Shown: positions 8,606-16,970 of the stretch, in pieces
Layout of the letters: each line of letters opens with the position of its first letter
Numbering within the stretch: position 1 is the stretch's first letter
Source: HdN1 sp964473645
Lineage (GTDB): Bacteria > Pseudomonadota > Gammaproteobacteria > Pseudomonadales > Ketobacteraceae
Assembly (NCBI GenBank): GCA_964473645.1
Contig: CAYYPW010000004.1
Coordinates: forward strand, 206,700-270,699
DNA: 64,000 bases
Reading direction: 5' to 3'
Notes under the pieces: model-generated
What the model was told of the DNA's origin: nothing
Database searches by the model: none
The model's input: only the letters and a program-made list of their open reading frames with translations
Made by a program: the position numbers and the translations under genes

Positions 8606-9442
8606 TTAGCCGTTAGCCCGCGCAGTGTTATAGGTTTGGTAGCCGTTACCGAATTTTTCAATCAAATAGCGGTTGTCGTGTTCCCATGGGTGAAAATCAC
8701 GGCGGTAAAACGCGAGATAGTGCGGTAACAGGCGGCGAAAAACGCCGGGATTGCCCCATAAATAGTTCAGTCCGGATTTCCACATTTCTCCATTGGTCAG
8801 ATGACCATCCTGACGCAGCAATTTCAGCAGCAATATGAAAATATCGAGCGAGAAGAAAATGGTGGTTTCCGTCATGCAATAAACACGGTGCAAATAGGTA
8901 CCCCCATTTTGCACATAAACATCATAGGCAACGCCTTTGTGTTCGATCTCTTCACTGAAGTGCCAACGCCAGATTTTCTTGTCTTCTTCACTGGCACCAG
9001 CGAGAAAATCGGGATCACCGAGCAAACCATGCGCAAGCAACGCGGTGAGATGCTCAACGCAGACGGTAAAACACAACTGACTGCGTTTGGAGCGCCAACG
9101 TCTCACCAGATCAATCTTGAACTGCATGTGCGATACCAGCGCCTCAAGATCATAGCCGCGCTTGGCCAACACCTGATTCAGCGCCATATGTTCTTTGGTG
9201 TGATGGGCCTCTTGCGCAATGAAAGTGCGCACATCCTGCTGCAACTGGGGATCAGTGATTTTGTCTTCGTAGGGACGGACAGAATCAATGAAAAAGCGTT
9301 CCCCCACCGGAAATACCGCCGACAATGCATTCATCAGATGCGTCTTGAACGGATGATCGTCCAGCCAATACTTGCGCTCGGTAAGATCTGGTTTCTCACC
9401 CAATTTGCGACCAATCAGCGGAACAGACAATGAACGGGTCAT
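8606..9442 (-). CDS. PF10118-type predicted metal-dependent hydrolase
   Basis: A 278-residue protein of the family called 'predicted metal-dependent hydrolase' (PF10118). Family features are FPVGERFFIDSVR, then FIAQEAHHTKEH (about 74-85) and FSEEIEHKGVAYDVY. The two E-x2-H pairs look like a ferritin-like carboxylate-bridged di-iron or other dimetal site, so an oxidative role is as likely as a hydrolytic one; the biochemical function of the family is, to my knowledge, not settled. A hydrophobic stretch after the second motif suggests membrane association. It is 30 bases after a desaturase and 34 before the glycosyltransferase, inside the operon. A clear paralogue lies at 55212-56129 under a TetR regulator. 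Confidence 0.85.
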   Translation of the reverse strand: MTRSLSVPLIGRKLGEKPDLTERKYWLDDHPFKTHLMNALSAVFPVGERFFIDSVRPYEDKITDPQLQQDVRTFIAQEAHHTKEHMALNQVLAKRGYDLEALVSHMQFKIDLVRRWRSKRSQLCFTVCVEHLTALLAHGLLGDPDFLAGASEEDKKIWRWHFSEEIEHKGVAYDVYVQNGGTYLHRVYCMTETTIFFSLDIFILLLKLLRQDGHLTNGEMWKSGLNYLWGNPGVFRRLLPHYLAFYRRDFHPWEHDNRYLIEKFGNGYQTYNTARANG

Positions 9443-9472
9443 AACGGTACTCCTTGGTGCTCGAAACGCAGA

Positions 9473-10459
9473 TTAGCGGCTCGGGGCACTATCGATAAAC
9501 AAGACAAATGGATCAGCTTCGCGAATGGATTTCATGTGGCCAAGAAAATCCACTTCAATGTAATTTTCCAACGGGTTGGCATCCATTAAGCGCTTGAGTG
9601 CTGGCGCACGATGCCAGGGAACCGTCGGGAACAAGTGATGCTCGGTATGCAGATTGAAGTGATAGCAGGTAATCAGCGAAAACCATGTGGGCAAACGTGC
9701 GGTCCGGCAATACTCTGCTTGTTCGTAAAGCGGAATCGCTTTGGGATGCGAGCTGGAAATGTGCTTATACAAGCCAGCGTGATGGGTGAGGTTGATGCAC
9801 TCAAACCATACGTAAAACAGCACCAGCGCCGGCCCCACAGTGGAAAGCACCGTTTCCCAGCCAAACACGACGAAGGCCAGCACCCAGGGGGCAAGCGTGA
9901 TGGCATTAGAGATCCAACCAATGCGCGCATTTTTACGATTCCCTGCTTTGGCCTGCACCAGTGGAAACATCCAAAACGCCTTGAATACACCGCCAATGGC
10001 CGCCAGCGGAAGGCGCAGCTTCCACAGCACGTTATAGATTTTGCGCATCGTGGGTGAATATTTTTTCACATCCAGGATGCCAACCGACGTTGGATCTTTG
10101 TCGACCACTCCCACCCAAATATGATGCTGGAAATGCACAATCCGCCAGTTATCCGCAGGAATCTGTGATATCACGCCGAAGATTCTTCCAAAGATTCGGT
10201 TCAAGTTTTTGGATTCAAATAAGGTACCGTGGCCGCATTCATGCACCAGTACAAACGCACGGAACATCGACACCGCCAACCACCCCTGCAGCAGCCAGTA
10301 AACGATGCCAAACGGTTGAATGCTTGCCAACAACAGTAACGTCACCACGAGCTGCGTACATTCGATGCCCGCCACGAGCCAGCCGTGAGCATCCGAGCGC
10401 TGCATCCAGCCGTCTCGAATCAGGGTATCTCGTAAATTCATATAATCGGTGCGGTTCAC
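9473..10459 (-). CDS. Membrane fatty acid desaturase (operon copy 2)
   Basis: A 328-residue integral membrane di-iron desaturase/hydroxylase. The three histidine boxes are HECGH (73-77), HFQHH (109-113) and HTEHH (271-275), followed by LFPTVPWHRAP, which is typical of the omega-3/delta-12 and beta-carotene-ketolase-like branch. Paired hydrophobic segments sit at about 35-70 and 160-215. It introduces a double bond or hydroxyl into a lipid-linked or free acyl chain using electrons from a redox partner not encoded in the operon. It starts 9 bases after the GNAT gene. Its sequence differs clearly from the desaturase at 13254-14288, so the two probably act at different positions or on different substrates. 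Confidence 0.9.
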   Translation of the reverse strand: MNRTDYMNLRDTLIRDGWMQRSDAHGWLVAGIECTQLVVTLLLLASIQPFGIVYWLLQGWLAVSMFRAFVLVHECGHGTLFESKNLNRIFGRIFGVISQIPADNWRIVHFQHHIWVGVVDKDPTSVGILDVKKYSPTMRKIYNVLWKLRLPLAAIGGVFKAFWMFPLVQAKAGNRKNARIGWISNAITLAPWVLAFVVFGWETVLSTVGPALVLFYVWFECINLTHHAGLYKHISSSHPKAIPLYEQAEYCRTARLPTWFSLITCYHFNLHTEHHLFPTVPWHRAPALKRLMDANPLENYIEVDFLGHMKSIREADPFVLFIDSAPSR

Positions 10460-10468
10460 TTGACTACC

Positions 10469-11620
10469 TCAATGTAACGCCATTTCGAAGCCGGGCAACA
10501 AGGTGTGCAGGGATTCAGTTTCCCAACGGCTCTCTTTACCAGGAAAATAAAATAGATCCATGGCTATCTCGCGAGTACGGAAACCGCGAAACGCCTGCTC
10601 CAGCGCCAAGCCTTCCGGTATGAAGGCGCTGAAAAAATGTAAGGGTTCACCACGCAAACCCTGATAAACACCGCGTAGTAATGACTGGCACAACGCAGGA
10701 TCTTCGTCCTTGACTTCAAAATGGGTCAACGACTTGTAATGAAAGCATTCGCCCTCTTTAGGTAAGGGCAGAAAATTACGCAGAAACGCTTCAGCATTAT
10801 AGAGTTTGCGTAGCGGCACCATGCGACCAGAATACCCCTTGACGCGCGAACGACGGGTATCTTGTTCATTGTCATAAGGGGCCGTACAGGCGACCACTTC
10901 ACCTTGCGCGTTACGAATAAAATAGAAATCGTCAATTTTCAGCCCAGGCCACTCGGCAAGACGACGCTCGATGGTGTCCTGCTGATACACAAACCCCATC
11001 ACCCGACGCTTGGATTGTTCGGACAGAAACGCTTGTAGGGCAGGAATATCTGCCAATGTTGCACGCTCGACTTTATGCTTCGGCTTGTCGCCTTTGCCCA
11101 CAAACTGCACCGATACCATGTTGTATGGGGTGAGCAATTTGCCTTTTGCGAGCAGCCGCGCCCCCTGAGCCCGCACGTTATCGCGCAACATGGCGCAAAA
11201 AATCACTTCTACGCCTTCACGTTGCTCCAGATAGCGACTGAACACCCGTACCGCAAGCGGAAATACGCGCGCTTTACGCCAGGTTGGCAACACGCGCAGG
11301 TCGCAGGCATAACCAATACGTCTGACTTGGCCATCCAGCCAACCTTCACGCACAATGACACTGCAGCAGCCTACGATTTCAAGCCCTTCTGGGCCCTTCG
11401 AGGTATCTTCGAGCACCACGGTATAAGGGATGCCTTGGTGCATGCGATGCAGGGCAAAAAAGTCGGGATCGCGCTCTTCGCTCAGTTGCAATTCGGCATT
11501 CATCTCAATCGAACGAAAGATTTCGCACAAGCGGGCGTTATCTGCCGGTGTCGCCAGTCGCAACTGCCAACCGTCGGTCTGATGAACTATGTCAGGATTC
11601 ATCGGGATCTGTGCATTCAT
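10469..11620 (-). CDS. GNAT-family acyltransferase, large (383 aa)
   Basis: A GNAT-fold protein: WQLRLATPADNARLCEIFRS opens the N-terminal acetyltransferase domain. A beta-strand region (EIVGCCSVIVREGWLDGQ) leads to RIGYACDLRVLPTWRKARVF, where an acyl-CoA pyrophosphate loop would sit. The second half (after about residue 180) is less typical and may be a second degenerate GNAT domain. I place the start at ATG 11620 because it overlaps the GH3 stop as ATGA, a usual coupling arrangement, rather than at the ATG 30 bases earlier. Such an enzyme could N-acylate or O-acylate a product intermediate. The specific donor and acceptor are unknown. Confidence 0.75.
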   Translation of the reverse strand: MNAQIPMNPDIVHQTDGWQLRLATPADNARLCEIFRSIEMNAELQLSEERDPDFFALHRMHQGIPYTVVLEDTSKGPEGLEIVGCCSVIVREGWLDGQVRRIGYACDLRVLPTWRKARVFPLAVRVFSRYLEQREGVEVIFCAMLRDNVRAQGARLLAKGKLLTPYNMVSVQFVGKGDKPKHKVERATLADIPALQAFLSEQSKRRVMGFVYQQDTIERRLAEWPGLKIDDFYFIRNAQGEVVACTAPYDNEQDTRRSRVKGYSGRMVPLRKLYNAEAFLRNFLPLPKEGECFHYKSLTHFEVKDEDPALCQSLLRGVYQGLRGEPLHFFSAFIPEGLALEQAFRGFRTREIAMDLFYFPGKESRWETESLHTLLPGFEMALH

Positions 11621-13239
11621 GTGGGGCATACCTGAAAAATTTCGTGCCAAGGCTGACGACCATCGAGACTGGTGGGTTTGATGTCACCCAGGCGAGCGCC
11701 ACGGGCCATCAGTGCACTTTGAAACGTGTGCCAGCCACGTTGCACGCGTTGCCAGCGGAGGGCTTGCAACTGACCAAGATCGCGCGCATAACGGTAATGA
11801 TGAGCTTCACAAAGCCGTTGTTCGAGAGCTGTCGCCAGCGCTTCAATCTGAGCATCTGGCGTAGCAGATTCAATATAGAGGGTATATTGCGCAGGGGTAC
11901 CGGCACGCGGTGCGAGCATAGCGAAATCTGCCACGACGCCCATTTGTTGGCGCAACTCATCCAAATGCTGGCCGACCAAAGTGGCATTAAGTTTCTCACC
12001 GCAAACATCGGTGACACTGTCGTATTTACCCATGAATTCGAGCAACGGCGTTGCACCCACATGGCCACGACAAAGCACGACATCTTTCAGGTGATAACGG
12101 TATAGGCCGCCTGCTTGTGTGATCAGTGGCGAGTATTTTTCACCTGATTTCAATTCATGCACCAACAGCGGACGTTGTTCTGGCGCATCCAAACGCAGGA
12201 ATTCGAGAAAATGACTGTTGATGGCGGCCACACCACCATGCAGTGTCTGGCATTCATCTACACGCGTAGCATGTTGGATTAAAGGGAAGGTGACGACACC
12301 TTCGGTCGCCAACAAGCCTTTACCCTGTATCATTACGTTTGGAAAATGCAATTTCAGGGTAGCGACGAATTGCGCAGAAGCGCCATCGTTCCAGCACGAT
12401 AGCATTTGCAACGCCGGCCAGATTACTTCTGCCTGGGTAACAGCACCTTCGGTGGCTGCGAGCAGGCGACTGCGCGCACTCCCCTCGCCTAACGAACGCG
12501 CCAGATCCTGACGTTGCTCTCGCATGAAATTCAAAAGACTAATGATAAAGGTGGGGCTCCACACCGAGATCAATCCCAAGTTTTCACAACGGATGAGCTG
12601 CAGGGCGGTCTGGAATTTCCATTCCTGCATGTCACGAATTTGTTTAACGCTGCCATCCACTGCAAGACATTTATTGAGCGCCCAGCGCATCAAGGGATTG
12701 AAGTATTCGGTGTCGTCTTCAAAGCCAATCGGTACGCCACCTTCCGTGGTTTTTTCGCCTTGAAATGAGGGGGAAATGGACCAATACGAACGGGTTCGCA
12801 GCAAACCGGGATGATGCTGATACAAGTCCCACTGCCAGGCGCACGTTGCCGCCGAAAACTGGTTCAGCAACCCCTGCGTGTAGGGAATCAGTTTGTTGGC
12901 GCGGGTAGATCCGCTGGTACGCTCAAGCATTCGCACTGGCTCGGTCGTCAGCACCTGCTGCTCGCCTTTAGCAATGCGCTCAACCCAAGGCGCCAGCATG
13001 TCGTAGTCCACGATGGGAATCTGATCCTGAAAGCTGCGCACATCGCGCACTTTATCAAAACCAAATTCCTTGCCATACGCAGACCCGGCGTTATCAGAAA
13101 GCATCTTGGCCAGCATGGTAGCCTGCACCTGCTCCGGCTGCGCCAATGCTGTTTTCAGGCGACGAAAGGACGGCAACAGCGTCGCCGCATAGGCTGCCTG
13201 TATACCCGTGAGCAATCCGATCTCCGCCAGTGCATTCAT
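11617..13239 (-). CDS. GH3-family acyl-adenylating amide synthetase
   Basis: A 540-residue member of the GH3 family (PF03321), known in plants for adenylating jasmonate, auxin or benzoate and joining them to amino acids. The family P-loop-like motif appears as ERTSGSTRANKLIPYT (106-121). ATEGVVTFPL and the hinge/C-terminal region around YRYHLKDVVLCRGHVG and VTDVCGEKLN contain the expected ATP-binding residues. The full family length is present. In this operon it is the only activating/condensing enzyme, so the pathway probably joins a carboxylic acid (plausibly the desaturated acyl chain) to an amine or amino acid. It starts 14 bases after desaturase 1 and its stop overlaps the GNAT start (ATGA). 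Bacterial GH3 proteins are sparsely distributed and few are characterised. Confidence 0.9.
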   Translation of the reverse strand: MNALAEIGLLTGIQAAYAATLLPSFRRLKTALAQPEQVQATMLAKMLSDNAGSAYGKEFGFDKVRDVRSFQDQIPIVDYDMLAPWVERIAKGEQQVLTTEPVRMLERTSGSTRANKLIPYTQGLLNQFSAATCAWQWDLYQHHPGLLRTRSYWSISPSFQGEKTTEGGVPIGFEDDTEYFNPLMRWALNKCLAVDGSVKQIRDMQEWKFQTALQLIRCENLGLISVWSPTFIISLLNFMREQRQDLARSLGEGSARSRLLAATEGAVTQAEVIWPALQMLSCWNDGASAQFVATLKLHFPNVMIQGKGLLATEGVVTFPLIQHATRVDECQTLHGGVAAINSHFLEFLRLDAPEQRPLLVHELKSGEKYSPLITQAGGLYRYHLKDVVLCRGHVGATPLLEFMGKYDSVTDVCGEKLNATLVGQHLDELRQQMGVVADFAMLAPRAGTPAQYTLYIESATPDAQIEALATALEQRLCEAHHYRYARDLGQLQALRWQRVQRGWHTFQSALMARGARLGDIKPTSLDGRQPWHEIFQVCPT

Positions 13240-13253
13240 CTTTTGCCGTGCCT

Positions 13254-14288
13254 CTATTTACCGGCCACGAACAGCCCTTGCGAGGGCGGGTAAAGATCAG
13301 GATAACGCTCACGGTACCAGTTACGCAGCGCCGGCAGATTTTCCAGCGCAACCGAAGGATGAATATGGTGCACAATGTGGAAACCAATATTGCGTGGCGC
13401 GAAGAACAACCGACCCAGCGGATCGAGATTATGATCCACCGTCGTTTTGATGATCGTTTCAATATTACGATCGCGTGCGACCACATAGTTGTGCTCTGCC
13501 AACACACGATGTGCATTGAGCAGCCCGGCAACCGTCACGGGAATAAAGAAGTAGAACAACACCAGATCAAAGTTGTACCAGGCAAAAATGAACAAAAGGG
13601 TATGGCAAATGACTTGTCCAACTTCGGCTTTGGCACACTCGATGACTTCATGGGTATTCGTCATGTCATCTTTGCTGCGATCCTGAAGAAATACATGGGC
13701 ATAAGTATTTCGCAAGGCCGGTACAAAAATGGCGACGACGCCAATGTAACCACGCAAGCTCCAGAAAGGCACAAGAATGACACCGCGAATGGTCATCAAA
13801 AAATAGAGGAAGGGATTATGCATGACCCCTTCCTTGTAGTACGGGTCGGTCGCCATACCACTGTCACGATGATGACGCAAATGGTGAAAACGCATGGCAT
13901 TGAGTGTCGACGCGATCGGGTAGCCAGTGAGGGCTTCTACCACGCGTACTTTGAATGTTTTTCCACGCAATGGCATATGGGTCAGGTCATGCAATAACAC
14001 GCCCAGACCATGTAAACGTCCGGCAATCAACAGCACCCATATTGGATAAAGCCATGCAGGGGAAAGTGTCATGCCGATCCAGCACAGCACGATCCACCCC
14101 CAGTCTTCCAGCGCATAGCGCAGTACACGGTCGATACTGGCCGAGCCGGTGAGTTCTTTGGGTGCGTCTGCACGCTGAATGCGCGCCGCGTTCATATCTG
14201 CGGCGGACAACGCATATTCGAGATTATCGACCAGATGTTCTGCCTGGTGATCAGTACCAAATTGGTGCGAGGCGGCTACTTCGGTCAT
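13254..14288 (-). CDS. Membrane fatty acid desaturase (operon copy 1)
   Basis: A 344-residue membrane desaturase with histidine boxes HDLTH (100-104), HHLRHH (135-140) and HIVHH (304-308). Additional conserved residues appear in HRVLAEHNYV (about 248-257). Hydrophobic pairs precede box 1 and lie at about 180-240. The order of boxes and the LLHDLTH start suggest the beta-carotene hydroxylase/CrtR-like or bacterial delta-type desaturase branch; I cannot fix regiochemistry. It begins 3 bases after the Rieske oxygenase stop and is followed after 14 bases by GH3, so translation is tightly linked. Electrons would come from a ferredoxin or cytochrome b5-like donor encoded elsewhere, perhaps the reductase that also serves the Rieske protein. 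Confidence 0.9.
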   Translation of the reverse strand: MTEVAASHQFGTDHQAEHLVDNLEYALSAADMNAARIQRADAPKELTGSASIDRVLRYALEDWGWIVLCWIGMTLSPAWLYPIWVLLIAGRLHGLGVLLHDLTHMPLRGKTFKVRVVEALTGYPIASTLNAMRFHHLRHHRDSGMATDPYYKEGVMHNPFLYFLMTIRGVILVPFWSLRGYIGVVAIFVPALRNTYAHVFLQDRSKDDMTNTHEVIECAKAEVGQVICHTLLFIFAWYNFDLVLFYFFIPVTVAGLLNAHRVLAEHNYVVARDRNIETIIKTTVDHNLDPLGRLFFAPRNIGFHIVHHIHPSVALENLPALRNWYRERYPDLYPPSQGLFVAGK

Positions 14289-14291
14289 AGT

Positions 14292-15371
14292 TTAAATCCA
14301 GAATTCGATTTGACGGGTCATCGGCTCGGGAGTGCGCAGCGTGCCTTCGCTTTCAGCAAACTGGCGCAAGGATTCGATAAAAATGTGGAGAGTATCCGCA
14401 GGTGTGTTTTTGAAATCCGCTGGGGCTTCCTGCAGGGCTTTGCCCTGATTCGCCATAATGTCCACATCTTGCTGAATTACCTGACGGGTGTACCAGGGCA
14501 GCCAGGCTTTCGCGCCCAGGTTGAGCACACCCAGCTTGTAGCTGATAAGCGTGAATACACGGGTTTCATAATCGGACACCGGCGTACACGTTGAAGTGAT
14601 GACAAAACCACGTTCATCATCGCCCCAGATATAGTCGACCCGCGTGTTATTGGGCATGTAGAACTTGTCGGTGTGCACCAGGGGCAGGCGCTTGGGATTG
14701 AGGATGCGATCATAGACGCCGATCTGATCCTGCTCCTGATGGTAGGTGACCAGCACGCTACTTTCGGTGCGCTCGACGGTGGCACGCACATGCTTCTTGG
14801 CGCGGCTGCGAAACCAACCTTGATGGACAAATACCGTATGCGGTACGTCCATAAAATTCTCGGCGAGATTGGTTACATTGTTGTTGAAGTCGGTCTGCAT
14901 GTAGTACCGCTCCCAACCTTTGTCCTGATCGTGGTAGTGCGGCATCGGGAACGGCTCTTTGTCAGGCTCAGTGCCCGTACCCATCCAGATCCACACCAGA
15001 CCGTAATCTTCGCGGCAATGAAAGCTTTCGACATGACGATTGGGATAGGGCTTGCCATTGATCCCTTCGGAAGGAACGTTGGTACACTGACCCTGCTCGT
15101 TAAATTCCCAACCATGATAAGGACATGCAATACAGCCATCCTTTATATGGCCTTCAGAAAGCATGGCGTTACGGTGTAAGCAACGGTCGCGCAGCGCCAC
15201 TGTTTTGCCCTGGGCATTACGCCAGATGACGATACGCGTTTCCATGATGACCACGGAGGCGGATTTTTTCGTCGTCACGGTGTCCGACAAGCAGGCCGCG
15301 TACCAATAGTCACGCAGGTGGCCAGCACGCTCACGCATCGAACCAGTGAGTTGTTTAACCGCAATATTCAT
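14292..15371 (-). CDS. Rieske [2Fe-2S] non-heme iron oxygenase, alpha subunit
   Basis: A 359-residue Rieske oxygenase. The 2Fe-2S ligands are C64, H66, C83 and H86 (RCLHRNAM and CIACPYHGWEF). The mononuclear iron site is in LAENFMDVPHTVFVH, with E171, D175, H178 and H183 placed as in VanA/PobA-type single-component oxygenases, and the third ligand Asp is probably in IQQDVDIMANQ. Length and lack of a beta subunit place it with vanillate/phenoxybenzoate demethylase-like or sterol/natural-product hydroxylase enzymes. No ferredoxin or reductase gene is in the operon, so it must borrow one; the 2Fe-2S reductase at 59518 is a candidate, but unlinked. Expected reactions are hydroxylation, O-demethylation or desaturation of the product. 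Confidence 0.9.
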   Translation of the reverse strand: MNIAVKQLTGSMRERAGHLRDYWYAACLSDTVTTKKSASVVIMETRIVIWRNAQGKTVALRDRCLHRNAMLSEGHIKDGCIACPYHGWEFNEQGQCTNVPSEGINGKPYPNRHVESFHCREDYGLVWIWMGTGTEPDKEPFPMPHYHDQDKGWERYYMQTDFNNNVTNLAENFMDVPHTVFVHQGWFRSRAKKHVRATVERTESSVLVTYHQEQDQIGVYDRILNPKRLPLVHTDKFYMPNNTRVDYIWGDDERGFVITSTCTPVSDYETRVFTLISYKLGVLNLGAKAWLPWYTRQVIQQDVDIMANQGKALQEAPADFKNTPADTLHIFIESLRQFAESEGTLRTPEPMTRQIEFWI

Positions 15372-15416
15372 GTCTACCTAAACCTCTCAACCACAACCGG
15401 TGACAACGCCCAATGC

Positions 15417-16169
15417 TTAACGCAGGGCCGGAAATGCATATCCCGAACGCTGCTTGAGTGCGGCAAAGCTGCGGGACAACAATTTTTTCGGGTAAGACCA
15501 CATTAGCTGTGCGTCGATTTTGCCCAGACAGCACAATTCATCGCCCTGCGCATGCCCCGCATTGATTTGTTCGAAGAAACGAATATCTGCGAATTTCCGC
15601 GCATCATCGGTGATGGGGGCGACATTGCCTTTCAGGCTACCCAGCGACTCTTCGAATTTAAGCACGCCAAGCTCGGGTTTCCAGGAATCGCCAAACATGT
15701 CAGTTGCCAGGTCGCCCAATAACTCCGTTTCAAAAGCAGGCGTCGCAGCATCATGACGCGGCCAGTAGTTCGGAAAATTGCGGCTCAGCAAGCAATAAGT
15801 TTTATAACCTTTGGAGATGAGGAACCAATAGACGTCTTTGGTGGGGTTTTTCAGGTAGGTCGACACCAGGAACGAGAAGAACGTTTTTTGCAACACGGTC
15901 TGCCCCCAGTACGCACGATGAACGATCGTGTCGCCGGAATAAATGACCTTCACGTTACGGTTGCCAATTTCACGGTCGTACGTTTTCAGTGTTGAAAAGC
16001 CAGCAATTTCTTTACCGGCTGTAATCAGGATGACACTGTCTTTTGCGTACAGGTCACTCAGAAAACGGTTGTGTTCAATATCAGCATAGTAGCTTTCGAA
16101 CAGCTTCCACATGCCATCCAGTTGAAATTCTTGCAAGCTGGACACAGGTACAATAGAGGCACGTAACAT
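15417..16169 (-). CDS. GNAT-like protein of unknown function, first gene of the lipid-tailoring operon
   Basis: From ATG 16169 this is a 250-residue protein; GAGG about 6 bases upstream supports that start over ATG 16268. The middle resembles a GNAT fold: DSVILITAGKEIAGFSTLKT for central strands, then IYSGDTIVHRAYWGQTVLQK in place of the acyl-CoA loop and a helix leading into YWFLISKGYKTYCLLSRNF. The standard Q/RxxGxG/A signature is not clear, so catalytic activity is uncertain. It shows no signal peptide or membrane segment. It is 45 bases upstream of the Rieske gene and opens the operon. Confidence 0.7.
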   Translation of the reverse strand: MLRASIVPVSSLQEFQLDGMWKLFESYYADIEHNRFLSDLYAKDSVILITAGKEIAGFSTLKTYDREIGNRNVKVIYSGDTIVHRAYWGQTVLQKTFFSFLVSTYLKNPTKDVYWFLISKGYKTYCLLSRNFPNYWPRHDAATPAFETELLGDLATDMFGDSWKPELGVLKFEESLGSLKGNVAPITDDARKFADIRFFEQINAGHAQGDELCCLGKIDAQLMWSYPKKLLSRSFAALKQRSGYAFPALR

Positions 16170-16309
16170 CTCAAACCTCACAACAAGACGGGTCAAGACA
16201 ACAACGCACCACCCACTTGAGCTTGATTCCCTGCTAAGCGTGGACCTCCTCCCTGATATGTCAAGCAACTCGAAACCTGCTGTTCCAAGTGTTCGAATGA
16301 TGCATCGGT

Positions 16310-16348
16310 CAGTTCATTACGACACGAACTGTACCCACTGAAGTTCGT
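16310..16348. promoter_or_regulatory. Three GTTC/GAAC half-sites at exact 16-bp spacing upstream of the lipid operon
   Basis: CAGTTC (16310-16315), GAACTG (16326-16331) and AGTTCG (16342-16347) alternate in orientation and start 16 bases apart. The last two form a perfect 7-bp inverted repeat, ACGAACT (16324-16330) with AGTTCGT (16342-16348). The site is about 140-180 bases upstream of the first operon gene at 16169, in promoter range for a minus-strand transcript. The regular spacing suggests a dimeric repressor or activator binding overlapping dyads. No regulator gene is adjacent. Confidence 0.45.
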
Positions 16349-16408
16349 TTTCGCAAATCAGTGCCTTTTTACAAAATTGCGTACCAAATTCACAGTCTGA
16401 TTACATAA

Positions 16409-16426
16409 ACCCTGCCACAGCAGGGT
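16409..16426 (-). terminator. Likely terminator of the gdhB-DUF2835 transcript
   Basis: ACCCTGC (16409-16415) and GCAGGGT (16420-16426) form a 7-bp stem with a 4-base loop; on the minus strand it is followed by TTTATGTAAT. This is a modest intrinsic terminator 320 bases after the DUF2835 stop. It separates the glutamate dehydrogenase transcript from the downstream lipid operon. The rest of the gap 16170-16748 is AT-rich and holds no convincing gene; the plus-strand frames there lack coding character. Confidence 0.5.
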
Positions 16427-16748
16427 CGACAAACATGAAGAAGTAAGGGAAATGTGCGGGAAATTAATGCTTTGTCAGTGACTCTCCAGTTTTTTGGCAA
16501 ATGACTGACCGATCAGATGCAAAGCGTTACAAAGCCGCTTGCATAAATTTACAAATCAGAAGGATATTTTCGTTTTTGATCTTGAATGAACCAAAGACTT
16601 TGCGAATCCGAGTACACAAACTCAACCCTGAATGTTTCCGTTTATGACCTGTTTCTCAGAATTACAAGCATTTGGCTGAGTGAGTGCTCAGGCCAATTTC
16701 CAATTTATCGCACTCAAAGGCTGTCGAATAACTGGGGGCAAATACATT

Positions 16749-16970
16749 TCAAGCCAATCGTTTTATCTCCTTATAACGATTGTCCTCATCAAAATAGATC
16801 GCAAACGTCCCTCTCACCCCGGAATGGGTGACGAACGGCTGCAGAATTTTGGCGGGAAACTGTACCCGCCGCCCATCACGCGCCGTCACCTGTACACTTC
16901 GGGCTGCACCGCCGTACCATTTCTGGTATTCCGCCGGGCTGACATTCAAATCAAAAATAACGAAGCTCAT
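16749..16970 (-). CDS. DUF2835 family protein
   Basis: A 73-residue protein matching DUF2835, a small family found mainly in gammaproteobacteria: FDLNVSPAEYQKWYGGAARS, then a small strand-rich core (VQVTARDGRRVQFPAKILQPF) and GVRGTFAIYFDEDNRYKEI. The start is taken at ATG 16970, whose A is the last base of the gdhB stop (TGATG), so translation is coupled to glutamate dehydrogenase. The function is unknown; the basic, all-beta character would allow nucleic acid or protein binding. An upstream ATG at 17003 would lie inside gdhB and adds residues foreign to the family. Confidence 0.85.
   Translation of the reverse strand: MSFVIFDLNVSPAEYQKWYGGAARSVQVTARDGRRVQFPAKILQPFVTHSGVRGTFAIYFDEDNRYKEIKRLA

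Noticed and set aside
16586..16831. Plus-strand open frame upstream of DUF2835
   Set aside because: It has no ribosome binding site and no motif and runs through the region opposite DUF2835; better read as intergenic DNA.
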